Of a stretch of 64,000 nt of DNA, positions 51,560-59,921 are shown one piece after another. The notes beneath the pieces are model-generated. The model saw only the letters and a program-made list of their open reading frames with translations. It was not told the DNA's origin and ran no database searches. The DNA is from Gemmatimonadaceae bacterium (GTDB lineage Bacteria; Gemmatimonadota; Gemmatimonadetes; Gemmatimonadales; Gemmatimonadaceae). Made by a program: the position numbers and the translations under genes. Numbering within the stretch: position 1 is the stretch's first letter; each line of letters opens with the position of its first letter. The stretch lies in contig JADZAN010000036.1 in NCBI GenBank assembly GCA_020852815.1, positions 62,001-126,000 of the forward strand. Direction: 5' to 3'.

Positions 51560-54500
51560 ATGAGCGATGTCCCCACGCCTGACGACGCGAGCGTGACGAC
51601 GCAGGCAGTGTCTCCCGATTCGAGGGGCGGCGTCGGCGATGTTCTCGAGCGTGTCTCGGACCTGCTGCCGGGGTCGGTCTACGCGTTCCGGCGCTCCCGT
51701 GATGGGGCCTACTCGTTCCCCTTCGTCACGCAGCGCCGGGATTTCTTCTTCGGCCTGGTCCCCGGGGCGCTGCACGGCGCCGTCGAACAGTTCTTCGCTC
51801 GCGTCCACGCAGATGATCTCGCCGCCTTCTCGGCGTCGATCGAGCAGTCGGCCGCCGAGCTGACGACGTGGACGCACCGCTTCCGCTTCATGCACCCGGA
51901 GCTGGGTGAGCGGTGGATCGTCGCAAGCTCGCACCCGGAAAAGGACGCCGACGGAAACGTCACGTGGTACGGCGTCGCGACCGACATCACCGATGCGGTC
52001 GCATCGGACCGCGAGATGAATCGTCGCCAGGCGATGCTGTCGGCCATTATCGATTTCAGCCCGTCGGTGTTGACGGTGAAGGACCTCGCGGGGCGCTACG
52101 TCCTGGGCAATCCCAACATGCAGCGGCTCGTTGGGCGCAGCGAGGCGGAGATCGTCGGCCGGACGGCGTTCGACCTCTTCGACGACGAGTCGGCGCGTAA
52201 TATCGTCGCGATCGACCAGCAGGTCGTTGCTACTGGCGAGAAGGTGCGCGCCGAGGAGCGCGTGGTCGTGGACGGCGTGGAGCGCTTCTACAACGCCCAC
52301 AAGTTCCCGCTGCTCGACGAGAACGGACGCGTCGGATACATCTGCTCCATCTCGCTGGACATCACCGAGCAGCGACGAAACGCGCTTGAACTTGCGGAGC
52401 GCGAGCTCCTCTTCCACAACGTCTTCAACGCGCAGTTCCAGTACATGTCGGTACTGGACCCTGACGGACGGGTGCGCGAGATCAGCGATCTCCCGCTCAA
52501 GGTCGCACACGCGCGTCGCGAGGACTACGTCGGGCAGTACTTCTGGATGGCGCCAGGGTGGCGCGACCGACCGGAGTGGCACGCCATCTGGCAGGATCGC
52601 CTTCGCCAGGCCGCGGCGCAGGACGGCCCGGTGTTGACCGAGGACGAGTTCAACCTCCCCGACGGCTCCATCGGCTACGCCGACGCCGCCACCACCGCCG
52701 TACGCGATGCGCACGGCGAGCTGCAATACTACATCATCCAGGCGAGCGACAGCACGGCGCGCAAGCGTGCCGAGCTGGCGCTGCGCTCCAGCGAGCTGGC
52801 GAACCGCACCATCCTCGACTCGCTCTCGGATGGCGTTTTCGTCGTGCACGAGGGCGCCATCGTCTTCGTGAATCCGGCGTTCGCCTCGATGCTGGGGTAT
52901 ACCGTCCCCGACATGGCGCGGCTGGCGATCAGCGACCTCATTCCCGCCGAGCACCGCGGCGCGTGGCAGGACGTCCTCGCGCAGACCGCGGGTCGAAACG
53001 ACCGCACGGTCACGCTCGCGATGGAGCTGCACACCCGTGGGGAACCGCGACGCGTGGCCATCGAGTTGCGGGCGCGCGCCGTGATGTACCTTGGGCGCCC
53101 CGGCGTCCTCGGCATCGTGCGCGACGTGACGGAACGGCTCAAGAGCGAGGTCGCCCTGCGCCAGAGCGAGCTGCGCTTTCGACAGTTGGCGGAATCCGTG
53201 CGGGAGGTCTTCTGGCTCTCCAATGTGGAGAAGAACGAGGTCCTCTACATCAGCCCTGCCTTCGAGACGATCTGGGGGCGGTCGCTCGACGCGCTGCGCG
53301 ACTCGGCGACGCTCTGGATGGAGGCCATTCACCCGGACGATCGCGAGCGCATCGAGCGCGCGGCGCGCGAGCAGCAGGCGCAAGGGACGTACGACGAGGA
53401 GTACCGCATCGTCCGCCCGGACGGCGAGATTCGCTGGATCCACGACCATGCCTACCCGGTGCGCGACGAGTCGGGCGTCGTCACGCGCATTGCCGGCGTG
53501 GCCGAGGACATCACCGAGCGGCGAACGCTCGAGGAGTCGCTGCGCCAGACGCAGAAGATGGAGTCGATCGGGCAACTGGCCGGTGGCGTGGCGCACGACT
53601 TCAACAACTCGCTGACGGTCATCATGGGGTGCGCGCGGCTGCTGGAATCGGAGCGCACCATGTCGTCCGACTCGGGCGCACTCCTGACCGAGATCCAGCA
53701 CGCGGCCGAGCGCGCCGCGTCGCTCACCCGCCAGCTGCTCGCCTTCAGCCGCCAGGAAGTGCTGGCGCCGCGTGTGCTCGACCTGAACGTGGCCATCGGC
53801 GACACGCACAGGATGCTCGAGCGGTTGCTGGGCGAGGACGTGATGATCATGACGTGGCTGGACCCGTCGGTGCCTAACGTCAAGGTCGACCCCGGGCACG
53901 TGGTCCAGCTCCTGATGAACCTGGCGGTGAACGCCCGCGATGCCATGCCGCATGGCGGCACGCTGGAGATTGCGACGGCGCTGGTACGGCATGACGCCGA
54001 GCACGTGCGGCACCACCCGGGGCGCCTCGAGGGAGACTACGTCGAGCTGCGCGTCTCCGACGTCGGCACGGGGATGTCGCCGGAGATCGTGTCGAAGATC
54101 TTCGAGCCGTTCTTCACCACCAAGGCGGTGGGGCGCGGAACGGGGCTGGGGCTGTCGGTCGTGCACGGGATCGTGACGCAGAACGACGGCACGATCGACG
54201 TCGAGAGCACCCCCGGCGTGGGGACGACGTTCCGCGTCGCCTTCCCGGCGGTGTACGAAGGGACGCTGGAGCGCACACGCGGCCCGGCCAACATGCGCGC
54301 CGTGGGGACCGAGCGCCTCCTCCTGGTCGAGGACGACGATTCGGTGCGCCGCATCGCCGCGCGCGCGCTGCGGTCGGCCAACTACCACGTACTGGTGGCC
54401 AACGACGGCGTGGAGGCGTTGCAGCTGCTGGCCGGGTTGGCCGCGCCCATCGACGCCCTCATCACCGACGTCGTGATGCCGCGCATGGGGGGCGCCGAAC

Positions 54501-54676
54501 TCGCCGACGGCGTGCGTGCCATCTGCCCGCAGGCGCGCATCCTGTTCACCAGCGGCTACACCAACGACGCCCTGTCGCGCAGCGGGATCACCGAGGAGAG
54601 CGTCGCCTTCCTGCAAAAGCCCTACGCCGTCGACGACCTCCTCGAGGCCACCCGGCGCCTGCTCGATGGCGGCTGA
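51560..54676 (+). CDS. Multi-PAS hybrid histidine kinase
   Basis: A 1038-residue soluble hybrid kinase. About five PAS/PAC modules cover residues 20-660 (e.g. HADDLAAFSASIEQS, SPSVLTVKDLAGRYVLGN and GVFVVHEGAIVFVNPAF). HisKA follows, with the phosphorylated His in GGVAHDFNNSLTVIMG (about 690), then a canonical HATPase (N-box LLMNLAVNARDAM, G-boxes VSDVGTGMS and GTGLGLSVVHG). The C-terminal receiver has Asp in DALITDVVMPRMGG. The HDFNN-type box is typical of kinases paired with their own receiver. No separate regulator is adjacent. ATG 51560 is used. Confidence 0.9.
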   Translation: MSDVPTPDDASVTTQAVSPDSRGGVGDVLERVSDLLPGSVYAFRRSRDGAYSFPFVTQRRDFFFGLVPGALHGAVEQFFARVHADDLAAFSASIEQSAAELTTWTHRFRFMHPELGERWIVASSHPEKDADGNVTWYGVATDITDAVASDREMNRRQAMLSAIIDFSPSVLTVKDLAGRYVLGNPNMQRLVGRSEAEIVGRTAFDLFDDESARNIVAIDQQVVATGEKVRAEERVVVDGVERFYNAHKFPLLDENGRVGYICSISLDITEQRRNALELAERELLFHNVFNAQFQYMSVLDPDGRVREISDLPLKVAHARREDYVGQYFWMAPGWRDRPEWHAIWQDRLRQAAAQDGPVLTEDEFNLPDGSIGYADAATTAVRDAHGELQYYIIQASDSTARKRAELALRSSELANRTILDSLSDGVFVVHEGAIVFVNPAFASMLGYTVPDMARLAISDLIPAEHRGAWQDVLAQTAGRNDRTVTLAMELHTRGEPRRVAIELRARAVMYLGRPGVLGIVRDVTERLKSEVALRQSELRFRQLAESVREVFWLSNVEKNEVLYISPAFETIWGRSLDALRDSATLWMEAIHPDDRERIERAAREQQAQGTYDEEYRIVRPDGEIRWIHDHAYPVRDESGVVTRIAGVAEDITERRTLEESLRQTQKMESIGQLAGGVAHDFNNSLTVIMGCARLLESERTMSSDSGALLTEIQHAAERAASLTRQLLAFSRQEVLAPRVLDLNVAIGDTHRMLERLLGEDVMIMTWLDPSVPNVKVDPGHVVQLLMNLAVNARDAMPHGGTLEIATALVRHDAEHVRHHPGRLEGDYVELRVSDVGTGMSPEIVSKIFEPFFTTKAVGRGTGLGLSVVHGIVTQNDGTIDVESTPGVGTTFRVAFPAVYEGTLERTRGPANMRAVGTERLLLVEDDDSVRRIAARALRSANYHVLVANDGVEALQLLAGLAAPIDALITDVVMPRMGGAELADGVRAICPQARILFTSGYTNDALSRSGITEESVAFLQKPYAVDDLLEATRRLLDGG

Positions 54677-54695
54677 GCAGGCGCGGCCGGCCGCG

Positions 54696-55922
54696 CTACA
54701 ACTCGCGCACCTCCGGATAGCGCCGAAACGCCCACCAGCCGTAGACCAGCATCAGGAGCGCCGCACCGCCAATCGCGGCATCGATCCCGAAGACGCGCGC
54801 CACCACACCGCCGCCGAACGCCCCCACCACCTGCGGCAACCCGACCACGATGATGGAGTAGATCGCCATCAACCGGCCGCGGAACGCGTCAGGCACGATC
54901 GACTGCATGAGCGTGTTGGCGAGCGCGTTGTTGATGATCATCACGAAGCCGGTCACCAGGAGGACGACGTACGCCAGGTGCGGCGAACGGACGAACGACA
55001 GCGCGAAGAGCAGCGCCCCAAAGGCGAACGACGTCCGCGTGAGCAGCCGACCGCGTGAGCGCGGCGCCGACGCCGCCAGCACCAACGCCCCCGCCAACCC
55101 CCCGATCCCCACGGCGGAGAGAATCACGCCGTAGCCGTCGGCCTCCAGCCCCAACATGTCGCGCGCCATGACCGGCATGAGCGAGAGGTAGGGATTGCCG
55201 AGGATCGAGAAGACGGTGATGACCTCGATGAGGCCGCGCACGCGATGGTCGTTCCGCACGAAGGCGAGCCCTTCCCGGATCCCCTCCATGGGCGACGTCG
55301 TGTGGACGACCGGCGTGTGCGGCGGGAGCGCGATGCGCGAGAGCCCGATGAGGACGGTGAGGTAGCTGAGCGCATTGACGCCGAAGCACCAGGCGAGCCC
55401 GAACTTGGCGATGATCACCGCCGCCACCGCGGGGCCGAAGATGCGGGCCAGGTTGAACCCCGACGAGTTGAGCGCGATCGCGTCGCGCAGGTCGTCGCGC
55501 CCCACGAGGTCGATCATCAGCGACTGACGCGCCGGAATCTCCACGCTCCCGATCGCCCCGCCCAGCAGCGCCAGCGCTATCAGCCCCGGGATGTTGATCC
55601 GCCCGGACCAGGTGAAGTACCAGAGCAGCACCGCCTCCACCAGCAGGAGGCTTTGCGCGATCTTCACCAGCTTCAGCTTGTCGCTGCGATCGACGGTGAC
55701 GCCCGCGTGCAGCGAGAAGAGGAGGATGGGGAGCGACCCGCTGAACGCGACGAGCCCGACGATGAACGCGCTGTTGGACAGCTCGAGGGCGAGCCACCCC
55801 TGCGCCATCGACTGCATCCAGGTCCCGATGAGGGAGAGCGTCTGCCCCACCCAGAAGCGACGGAAGTTCGCGTGGGTGAGCAGGACCCGGAACGGGTTCA
55901 GTGAGCGGCGAGGGGGCGTCAC
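54696..55922 (-). CDS. MFS transporter (enterobactin exporter/MFS_3 type)
   Basis: A 408-residue major facilitator with about twelve membrane helices. It begins [20 protein letters not shown] followed by [20 protein letters not shown], the usual opening of the MFS_3 group; an [20 protein letters not shown] loop and the C-terminal [16 protein letters not shown] motif also match. Substrate is unknown. GTG 55922 is eight bases after a minus-strand TAACTT box (55936-55931), with no Shine-Dalgarno sequence, so a leaderless start is plausible. Confidence 0.88.
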   Translation of the reverse strand: MTPPRRSLNPFRVLLTHANFRRFWVGQTLSLIGTWMQSMAQGWLALELSNSAFIVGLVAFSGSLPILLFSLHAGVTVDRSDKLKLVKIAQSLLLVEAVLLWYFTWSGRINIPGLIALALLGGAIGSVEIPARQSLMIDLVGRDDLRDAIALNSSGFNLARIFGPAVAAVIIAKFGLAWCFGVNALSYLTVLIGLSRIALPPHTPVVHTTSPMEGIREGLAFVRNDHRVRGLIEVITVFSILGNPYLSLMPVMARDMLGLEADGYGVILSAVGIGGLAGALVLAASAPRSRGRLLTRTSFAFGALLFALSFVRSPHLAYVVLLVTGFVMIINNALANTLMQSIVPDAFRGRLMAIYSIIVVGLPQVVGAFGGGVVARVFGIDAAIGGAALLMLVYGWWAFRRYPEVREL

Positions 55923-55930
55923 AGAAGGAG

Positions 55931-55936
55931 AAGTTA
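55931..55936 (-). promoter_or_regulatory. Candidate -10 box of the MFS gene
   Basis: TAACTT on the minus strand ends eight bases before GTG 55922. It matches the leaderless geometry seen elsewhere in the window and supports a GTG start here. Confidence 0.4.
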
Positions 55937-56046
55937 CTCGACCGACCCCTGATGAGGGATCGCCGATACCGCCGTTCGTGTTGTATGCTGGTGGGACGGA
56001 GTGCACGTCCGGCTCCATCGGTCGATCCGCTGCTCCCGAGGTCGTC

Positions 56047-57327
56047 ATGCGTTCGCATACGTACAGCAAGTTCTCCCCCGAGGCCGCGGACGCCATCGAC
56101 CTCGACGCGCTGCTGGAACAGCTCTCCGACTTCCTCCTGCAGTCGGGCTTTGCGGGGGGCGCGCAGTACCATCCGTTCTGGGGTGAGACGGGAGAGGACG
56201 GCGACCGGTCGCTCGACGCCCTCAAGCAGGCCATCCTGCAGGCGCTGATCGACAGCGGGCAGTTCACCCCCGAGATGCTCAAGGCGCTCCGCGGCGACGA
56301 CGACGAGGACGCGCAGGACTCGCTCGCCGGGCTGCTCGACGACCTCGTGAAGCGCCTCATCGAGCAAGGCTTCCTGAACCTCGAGGCGCCGCCGGAGATC
56401 CCCGACTCGCATGAGGCGATCGAGGGGCCCGGCGGGCTCGCCCGCGCCGCCTCGCGCGACGTCAACTTCCGCCTGAGCGACAAGGGGATCGACTTCCTGG
56501 GCTACAAGGCGCTCCGCCACATCCTCGGGTCGTTAGGCAAGTCGTCCGTGGGGAGCCACGACACCCCCTTCCTCGCCACCGGCATCGAGGCCGACGCGTC
56601 GAGCAAGCCGTACGAGTTCGGCGACACGCTCAACCTCGACGTCAACGAGACGCTCAAGAACACGCTCACCCGCACGGGATCGTTGGAGGCCCCGCTCGAC
56701 ATCGACTATCCCGACCTCATGGTGCGGCAGGCGGAGTACCGTTCGTCGTGCGCCACGGTCCTCATGCTCGACTGTTCGCACTCGATGATCCTGTACGGCG
56801 AGGACCGCTTCACCCCCGCCAAGAAGGTCGCCCTCGCGCTCACGCACCTCATCCGCACGCAGTTCCCCGGCGACACGATTCGCGTGGTGCTCTTCCACGA
56901 CTCGGCGGAGGAGATCCCCATCGCCACGCTCGCCCACGCGCAGGTGGGCCCCTATCACACGAACACCGCCGAAGGTCTCAAGCTCGCGCGCCGCATCCTG
57001 ATGGCGCAGAAGAAGGACATGCGACAAATCGTCATGATCACCGACGGCAAGCCGAGTGCGCTGACGATGCCGAACGGCCAGGTGTACAAGAACTCCATGG
57101 GCCTCGACGCCTTCGTCCTGCAGGAGACGATTCGCGAAGTCGCCAACTGCCGCCGCGCGGGGATCGTCATCAACACCTTCATGCTCGCCCGCGACCGCGC
57201 CCTGGTCGAGTTCGTGAAGCACGTCTCGTCGATCTGCCGCGGCAAGGCGTACTTCACCAACACCATGACGCTGGGTCAGTACATCCTCATGGACTTCCTG
57301 CGGAAGAAGACGCGCAAGGTCTCCTGA
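56047..57327 (+). CDS. VWA-domain protein (MoxR partner type)
   Basis: A 426-residue protein. The N-terminal 190 residues are helical and acidic (run of Asp/Glu near 84-92). The C-terminal von Willebrand A domain (about 235-410) has an intact [20 protein letters not shown] (DxSxS) and [13 protein letters not shown]. Metal-dependent protein binding is its likely job, as partner of a MoxR-type ATPase such as that at 42807-44285. ATG 56047 has GAGG six bases upstream. Confidence 0.88.
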   Translation: MRSHTYSKFSPEAADAIDLDALLEQLSDFLLQSGFAGGAQYHPFWGETGEDGDRSLDALKQAILQALIDSGQFTPEMLKALRGDDDEDAQDSLAGLLDDLVKRLIEQGFLNLEAPPEIPDSHEAIEGPGGLARAASRDVNFRLSDKGIDFLGYKALRHILGSLGKSSVGSHDTPFLATGIEADASSKPYEFGDTLNLDVNETLKNTLTRTGSLEAPLDIDYPDLMVRQAEYRSSCATVLMLDCSHSMILYGEDRFTPAKKVALALTHLIRTQFPGDTIRVVLFHDSAEEIPIATLAHAQVGPYHTNTAEGLKLARRILMAQKKDMRQIVMITDGKPSALTMPNGQVYKNSMGLDAFVLQETIREVANCRRAGIVINTFMLARDRALVEFVKHVSSICRGKAYFTNTMTLGQYILMDFLRKKTRKVS

Positions 57328-57331
57328 AGCC

Positions 57332-57367
57332 GTCGCGACCGTCGCGCTCGTCGCGACCGTCGCGCTC
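57332..57367. repeat. Perfect 18-bp tandem duplication
   Basis: Two exact copies of GTCGCGACCGTCGCGCTC lie side by side just after the VWA stop and before the promoter of the homoserine dehydrogenase unit. The unit is itself partly repetitive. Confidence 0.85.
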
Positions 57368-57398
57368 AAGCGCGTCCGGCGCCTGCCGACACTCCCAC

Positions 57399-57427
57399 TT
57401 GCGCACCCGAGGAGGGCGCGCTAGGAT
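57399..57427 (+). promoter_or_regulatory. Promoter of the riboswitch-homoserine dehydrogenase unit
   Basis: TTGCGC (57399-57404), a 17-base spacer and TAGGAT (57422-57427). Transcription would start near 57434, about ten bases before the riboswitch stem, which is the expected place. Confidence 0.6.
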
Positions 57428-57444
57428 GCGCTCCATAACCGAAG

Positions 57445-57498
57445 CTCGTGGCGATTTACGGCATATTGCGGCCACGTAAAACATCTCGCTAAAAAGCC
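57445..57498 (+). ncRNA. SAM-II-type riboswitch
   Basis: The segment matches the SAM-II aptamer as I remember it. Stem P1 is CGTGGC (57447-57452) with GCCACG (57471-57476). The 18-base loop starts GATTTA and includes ATATTGCG. A linker of T, A4 and CATCT follows, and then the diagnostic CGCTAAAAAG (57488-57497). The loop GCG can pair with the downstream CGC to make the pseudoknot. SAM-II binds S-adenosylmethionine and usually controls methionine or homoserine genes, and the next gene is homoserine dehydrogenase. Confidence 0.85.
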
Positions 57499-57535
57499 AC
57501 TCAGTCCGGGGCTTTTGCCGTCGGGCTTTTTTTTT
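57491..57535 (+). terminator. Terminator-like hairpins overlapping the riboswitch 3' end
   Basis: The AAAAAGCC at the end of the aptamer (57491-57498) can pair with GGCTTTT (57510-57516) or with GGCTTTTT (57524-57531); the second lies at the head of a nine-T run (57527-57535). The two pairings exclude each other and both use bases of the aptamer core. This suggests control by transcription termination, while SAM-II is usually described as acting on translation. Confidence 0.6.
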
Positions 57536-57578
57536 CCCCCCGACGTCAAGGCGCGGCGAGTGGGGGAGAAGAAGCACC

Positions 57579-58565
57579 ATGACACTTCCCGTCCTCCGCG
57601 TCGGGCTCATTGGCAACGGCACCGTCGGCTCCGCCTTCGCAAGCGCACTCGACGCCAACCAGGAGCGCCTGACCCAGCGCCTTGGCGCTCGCCTGCGCCT
57701 CACGCAGGTCGCCGTCCAGCACCCCGACCGCCACCGCTCCACGCTTACCGGCGTCCGCGTCCACGACGACGCTGAGGGGCTCGCCCTCGACCAGGGCGTC
57801 GACGTGGTCGTCGAGGCCAGCGGCGCACCGAACGCCTCGCAGTGGCTCCATCGCGCCATTGCGCGCGGCGCGGCGGCCGTCTCGGCAAACAAACAGGCGA
57901 TTGCCGCCGATCGAACGCTCCTCGCGCTCCTCGCGGATCGTCATCCGCTCCTGCACTGCGAGGCCGCCGTCGCCGCCGCACTCCCCATCGTGCGCGCCCT
58001 GCGCGATTCGCTCGACGGCGAGGAGATCCACAACATTCGCGGCGTCCTGAACGGGACCACCACCTTCATGCTCTCGCAGATCGAGCGCGGCGCGCGCTTC
58101 AGCGATGCGCTCACCCTCGCGCAGGAGTTGGGCTACGCCGAAGCCAATGCGGAGGCGGATCTCAGCGGGCGCGATGCCGCGGCGAAGCTCGCCATCCTCG
58201 CCACGCTCGCCTGGCGCCGCCCGGTCACCGTGCACGACGTCACGACCAAGGGGATCAACGAGAATATCGTCGACGTGGTGCGCGTCGCGCGCGAGCACGG
58301 AAGCCGCGTGCGCCTGGTGGCCGAGGCGTGGGAAGACGCCGCGTTGCAGCTGCGTGTGGAGCCGCGGATCCTGCACCCGCGCGACGTCCTGGCGCGCTCG
58401 GAGGACGTGGTGAACGTGGTGGAGGTCCAGAGCGCGCTTGCCGGGCCGCTGGTCTGGTATGGTGCGGGGGCGGGCGGCGCACGCACCGCTTCCGCGTTGT
58501 TGGGAGACCTGCTGGTCGCCTCCCGCGCCCTGGTCGGCGCCACTGCCGGAAGGATTGCGGCGTGA
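57579..58565 (+). CDS. hom: Homoserine dehydrogenase (no ACT domain)
   Basis: Reduces aspartate semialdehyde to homoserine with NAD(P)H, at the branch to methionine and threonine. The 328-residue protein has the nucleotide motif LRVGLIGNGTVGSAFA, AAVSANKQAIAAD, the catalytic-domain block IRGVLNGTTTFMLSQIE, and GYAEANAEADLSGRDAAAKLA with the catalytic Asp/Lys. It lacks the C-terminal ACT domain that gives threonine feedback in longer forms, so SAM control through the upstream riboswitch may take its place (inference). GGGGGAG lies ten bases before the ATG. Confidence 0.94.
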   Translation: MTLPVLRVGLIGNGTVGSAFASALDANQERLTQRLGARLRLTQVAVQHPDRHRSTLTGVRVHDDAEGLALDQGVDVVVEASGAPNASQWLHRAIARGAAAVSANKQAIAADRTLLALLADRHPLLHCEAAVAAALPIVRALRDSLDGEEIHNIRGVLNGTTTFMLSQIERGARFSDALTLAQELGYAEANAEADLSGRDAAAKLAILATLAWRRPVTVHDVTTKGINENIVDVVRVAREHGSRVRLVAEAWEDAALQLRVEPRILHPRDVLARSEDVVNVVEVQSALAGPLVWYGAGAGGARTASALLGDLLVASRALVGATAGRIAA

Positions 58566-58639
58566 GCACCGCACGGCACCCCCGCCGCGCCTCAAGGCTC
58601 CGGGAGGTTCACCCCCTCGTCGCCGCCGCCAACGCGCCA

Positions 58640-58645
58640 TAGGTT
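58640..58645 (+). promoter_or_regulatory. Candidate -10 box of the MoeB/ThiF-rhodanese gene
   Basis: TAGGTT lies seven bases before GTG 58653, with no Shine-Dalgarno sequence. It fits the leaderless pattern and means this gene may not depend on the upstream riboswitch. Confidence 0.4.
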
Positions 58646-58652
58646 CCGATGG

Positions 58653-59852
58653 GTGTCACCTTCCGAGTCGCGTCCCCTCACCGCCGCCGCCGATCACGCG
58701 CCCGTGGGCGATTCCCTTCCTGAACTTTCGCCCGACGAACTGATCCGCTACTCGCGCCACTTCCTGCTGCCGGGAGTTGGGCTCGATGGGCAGCGGACGC
58801 TCAAGGCGGCCCGCGTCCTCATCGTCGGCGCGGGAGGGCTTGGCTCTCCCGTTGCCCTCTACCTCGCCGCCGCCGGCGTGGGCACGCTGGGTATCGTCGA
58901 CTTCGACCGCGTCGACGTGACCAACCTGCACCGCCAAATCCTCCACGGCACGAGCGATGTGGGGCGCAGCAAGCTGCAGTCGGCCACCGACCGGCTGCGC
59001 GAGGTGAATCCCTTCGTCACGGTGGAACCGCACGAGATGCGCCTCACCGCGGCCAATGCACTCGAGCTGTTCCGTCGGAACGACGTCATCATCGACGGCA
59101 CCGACAACTTCCCGACGCGCTACCTGGTCAACGACGCCTGCGTCCTCACGGGAAAGCCCAACGTCTACGGCTCCATCTACCGCTTCGACGGACAGGTCTC
59201 CGTCTTCTGCACGAGCGACGGCCCGTGCTATCGCTGCATCTATCGCGAGCCGCCGCCAGCGGGAACGGTCCCCAGTTGCGCCGAAGCCGGCGTGCTCGGC
59301 ATCCTCCCCGGCATCGTGGGCGTGCTGCAGGCAACCGAGGCGATCAAGTTGATTCTCGGCATCGGCGAGCCGCTCATTGGACGGCTCACCATGGTCGACG
59401 CACTCGGCGCGCGGCAGCGGACTGTGAAGATCAGCAAGGACCCCACGTGCCCCGCGTGCGGCACCCGCGAGCTGCAATCTCTCATCGATTACGATGCGTT
59501 CTGCGGCATCGGTGCGGCGCCGGCACAGACGCCCGTCCCCGAGATCACGCCCCGGGAGCTGGCCGCGAAGCTCGAGCGCGGCGATGACTTCGTCCTGATC
59601 GACGTGCGCGATCCGCACGAGTACGCGATCTCCCGGATTCCTGGCGCGCGCCTGGTGCCACTCGGCGGCTTCGCCGACGCGATCCCGACGCTCGACGCGG
59701 GGACCGACATCGTGATCCACTGTCGCAGCGGCGTGCGCAGCGCCGCCGCCGTTCGCCAGCTGCAAGCCGCGGGATTCACGCGCGTGTGGAACGTGGCGGG
59801 CGGGATCCTGCGCTGGTCCGACGACGTGGACCCGACGGTGGCGAAGTACTAG
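58653..59852 (+). CDS. MoeB/ThiF-type adenylyltransferase with C-terminal rhodanese domain
   Basis: A 399-residue E1-like enzyme that adenylates the C-terminal Gly of a small sulfur carrier (MoaD, ThiS or similar) and can pass on sulfur. The adenylation domain (about 30-265) has ARVLIVGAGGLGSPVALYLA, DGTDNFPTRYLVND, and the Zn-binding pairs in GPCYRCIYREP and CPACG. The rhodanese domain (about 295-395) has the active Cys in IVIHCRSGVRSAAAV. The GTG start lies seven bases after TAGGTT (58640-58645), with no ribosome binding site. A MoeZ/MOCS3-like role in molybdopterin synthesis would suit the molybdoenzyme at 40627, but cysteine or thiamine synthesis is equally possible. Confidence 0.9.
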   Translation: MSPSESRPLTAAADHAPVGDSLPELSPDELIRYSRHFLLPGVGLDGQRTLKAARVLIVGAGGLGSPVALYLAAAGVGTLGIVDFDRVDVTNLHRQILHGTSDVGRSKLQSATDRLREVNPFVTVEPHEMRLTAANALELFRRNDVIIDGTDNFPTRYLVNDACVLTGKPNVYGSIYRFDGQVSVFCTSDGPCYRCIYREPPPAGTVPSCAEAGVLGILPGIVGVLQATEAIKLILGIGEPLIGRLTMVDALGARQRTVKISKDPTCPACGTRELQSLIDYDAFCGIGAAPAQTPVPEITPRELAAKLERGDDFVLIDVRDPHEYAISRIPGARLVPLGGFADAIPTLDAGTDIVIHCRSGVRSAAAVRQLQAAGFTRVWNVAGGILRWSDDVDPTVAKY

Positions 59853-59907
59853 ACACCATCGACGCGCCCAGGCGCCCCGCCCCTCCCAAGGTGCCGGGGC
59901 GCCTGGT

Positions 59908-59913
59908 TACGTT
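59908..59913 (+). promoter_or_regulatory. Candidate -10 box of the mutY gene
   Basis: TACGTT lies eight bases before ATG 59922, with no Shine-Dalgarno sequence between. Confidence 0.4.
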
Positions 59914-59921
59914 ATGCGCCC

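Noticed and set aside
6133-56540. TTA codons as a bldA-like developmental control
   Set aside because: They occur in housekeeping genes such as tsaD, aroB, tamB and the FTR1 fusion, always in one DNA word. This points to a sequence-word effect and not to tRNA-limited regulation.
58562-58642. 26-residue frame overlapping the homoserine dehydrogenase stop (GTGA)
   Set aside because: Short, Arg/Ala-rich and without hydrophobic or structured segments. The next gene has its own -10 box, so no coupling function is needed.
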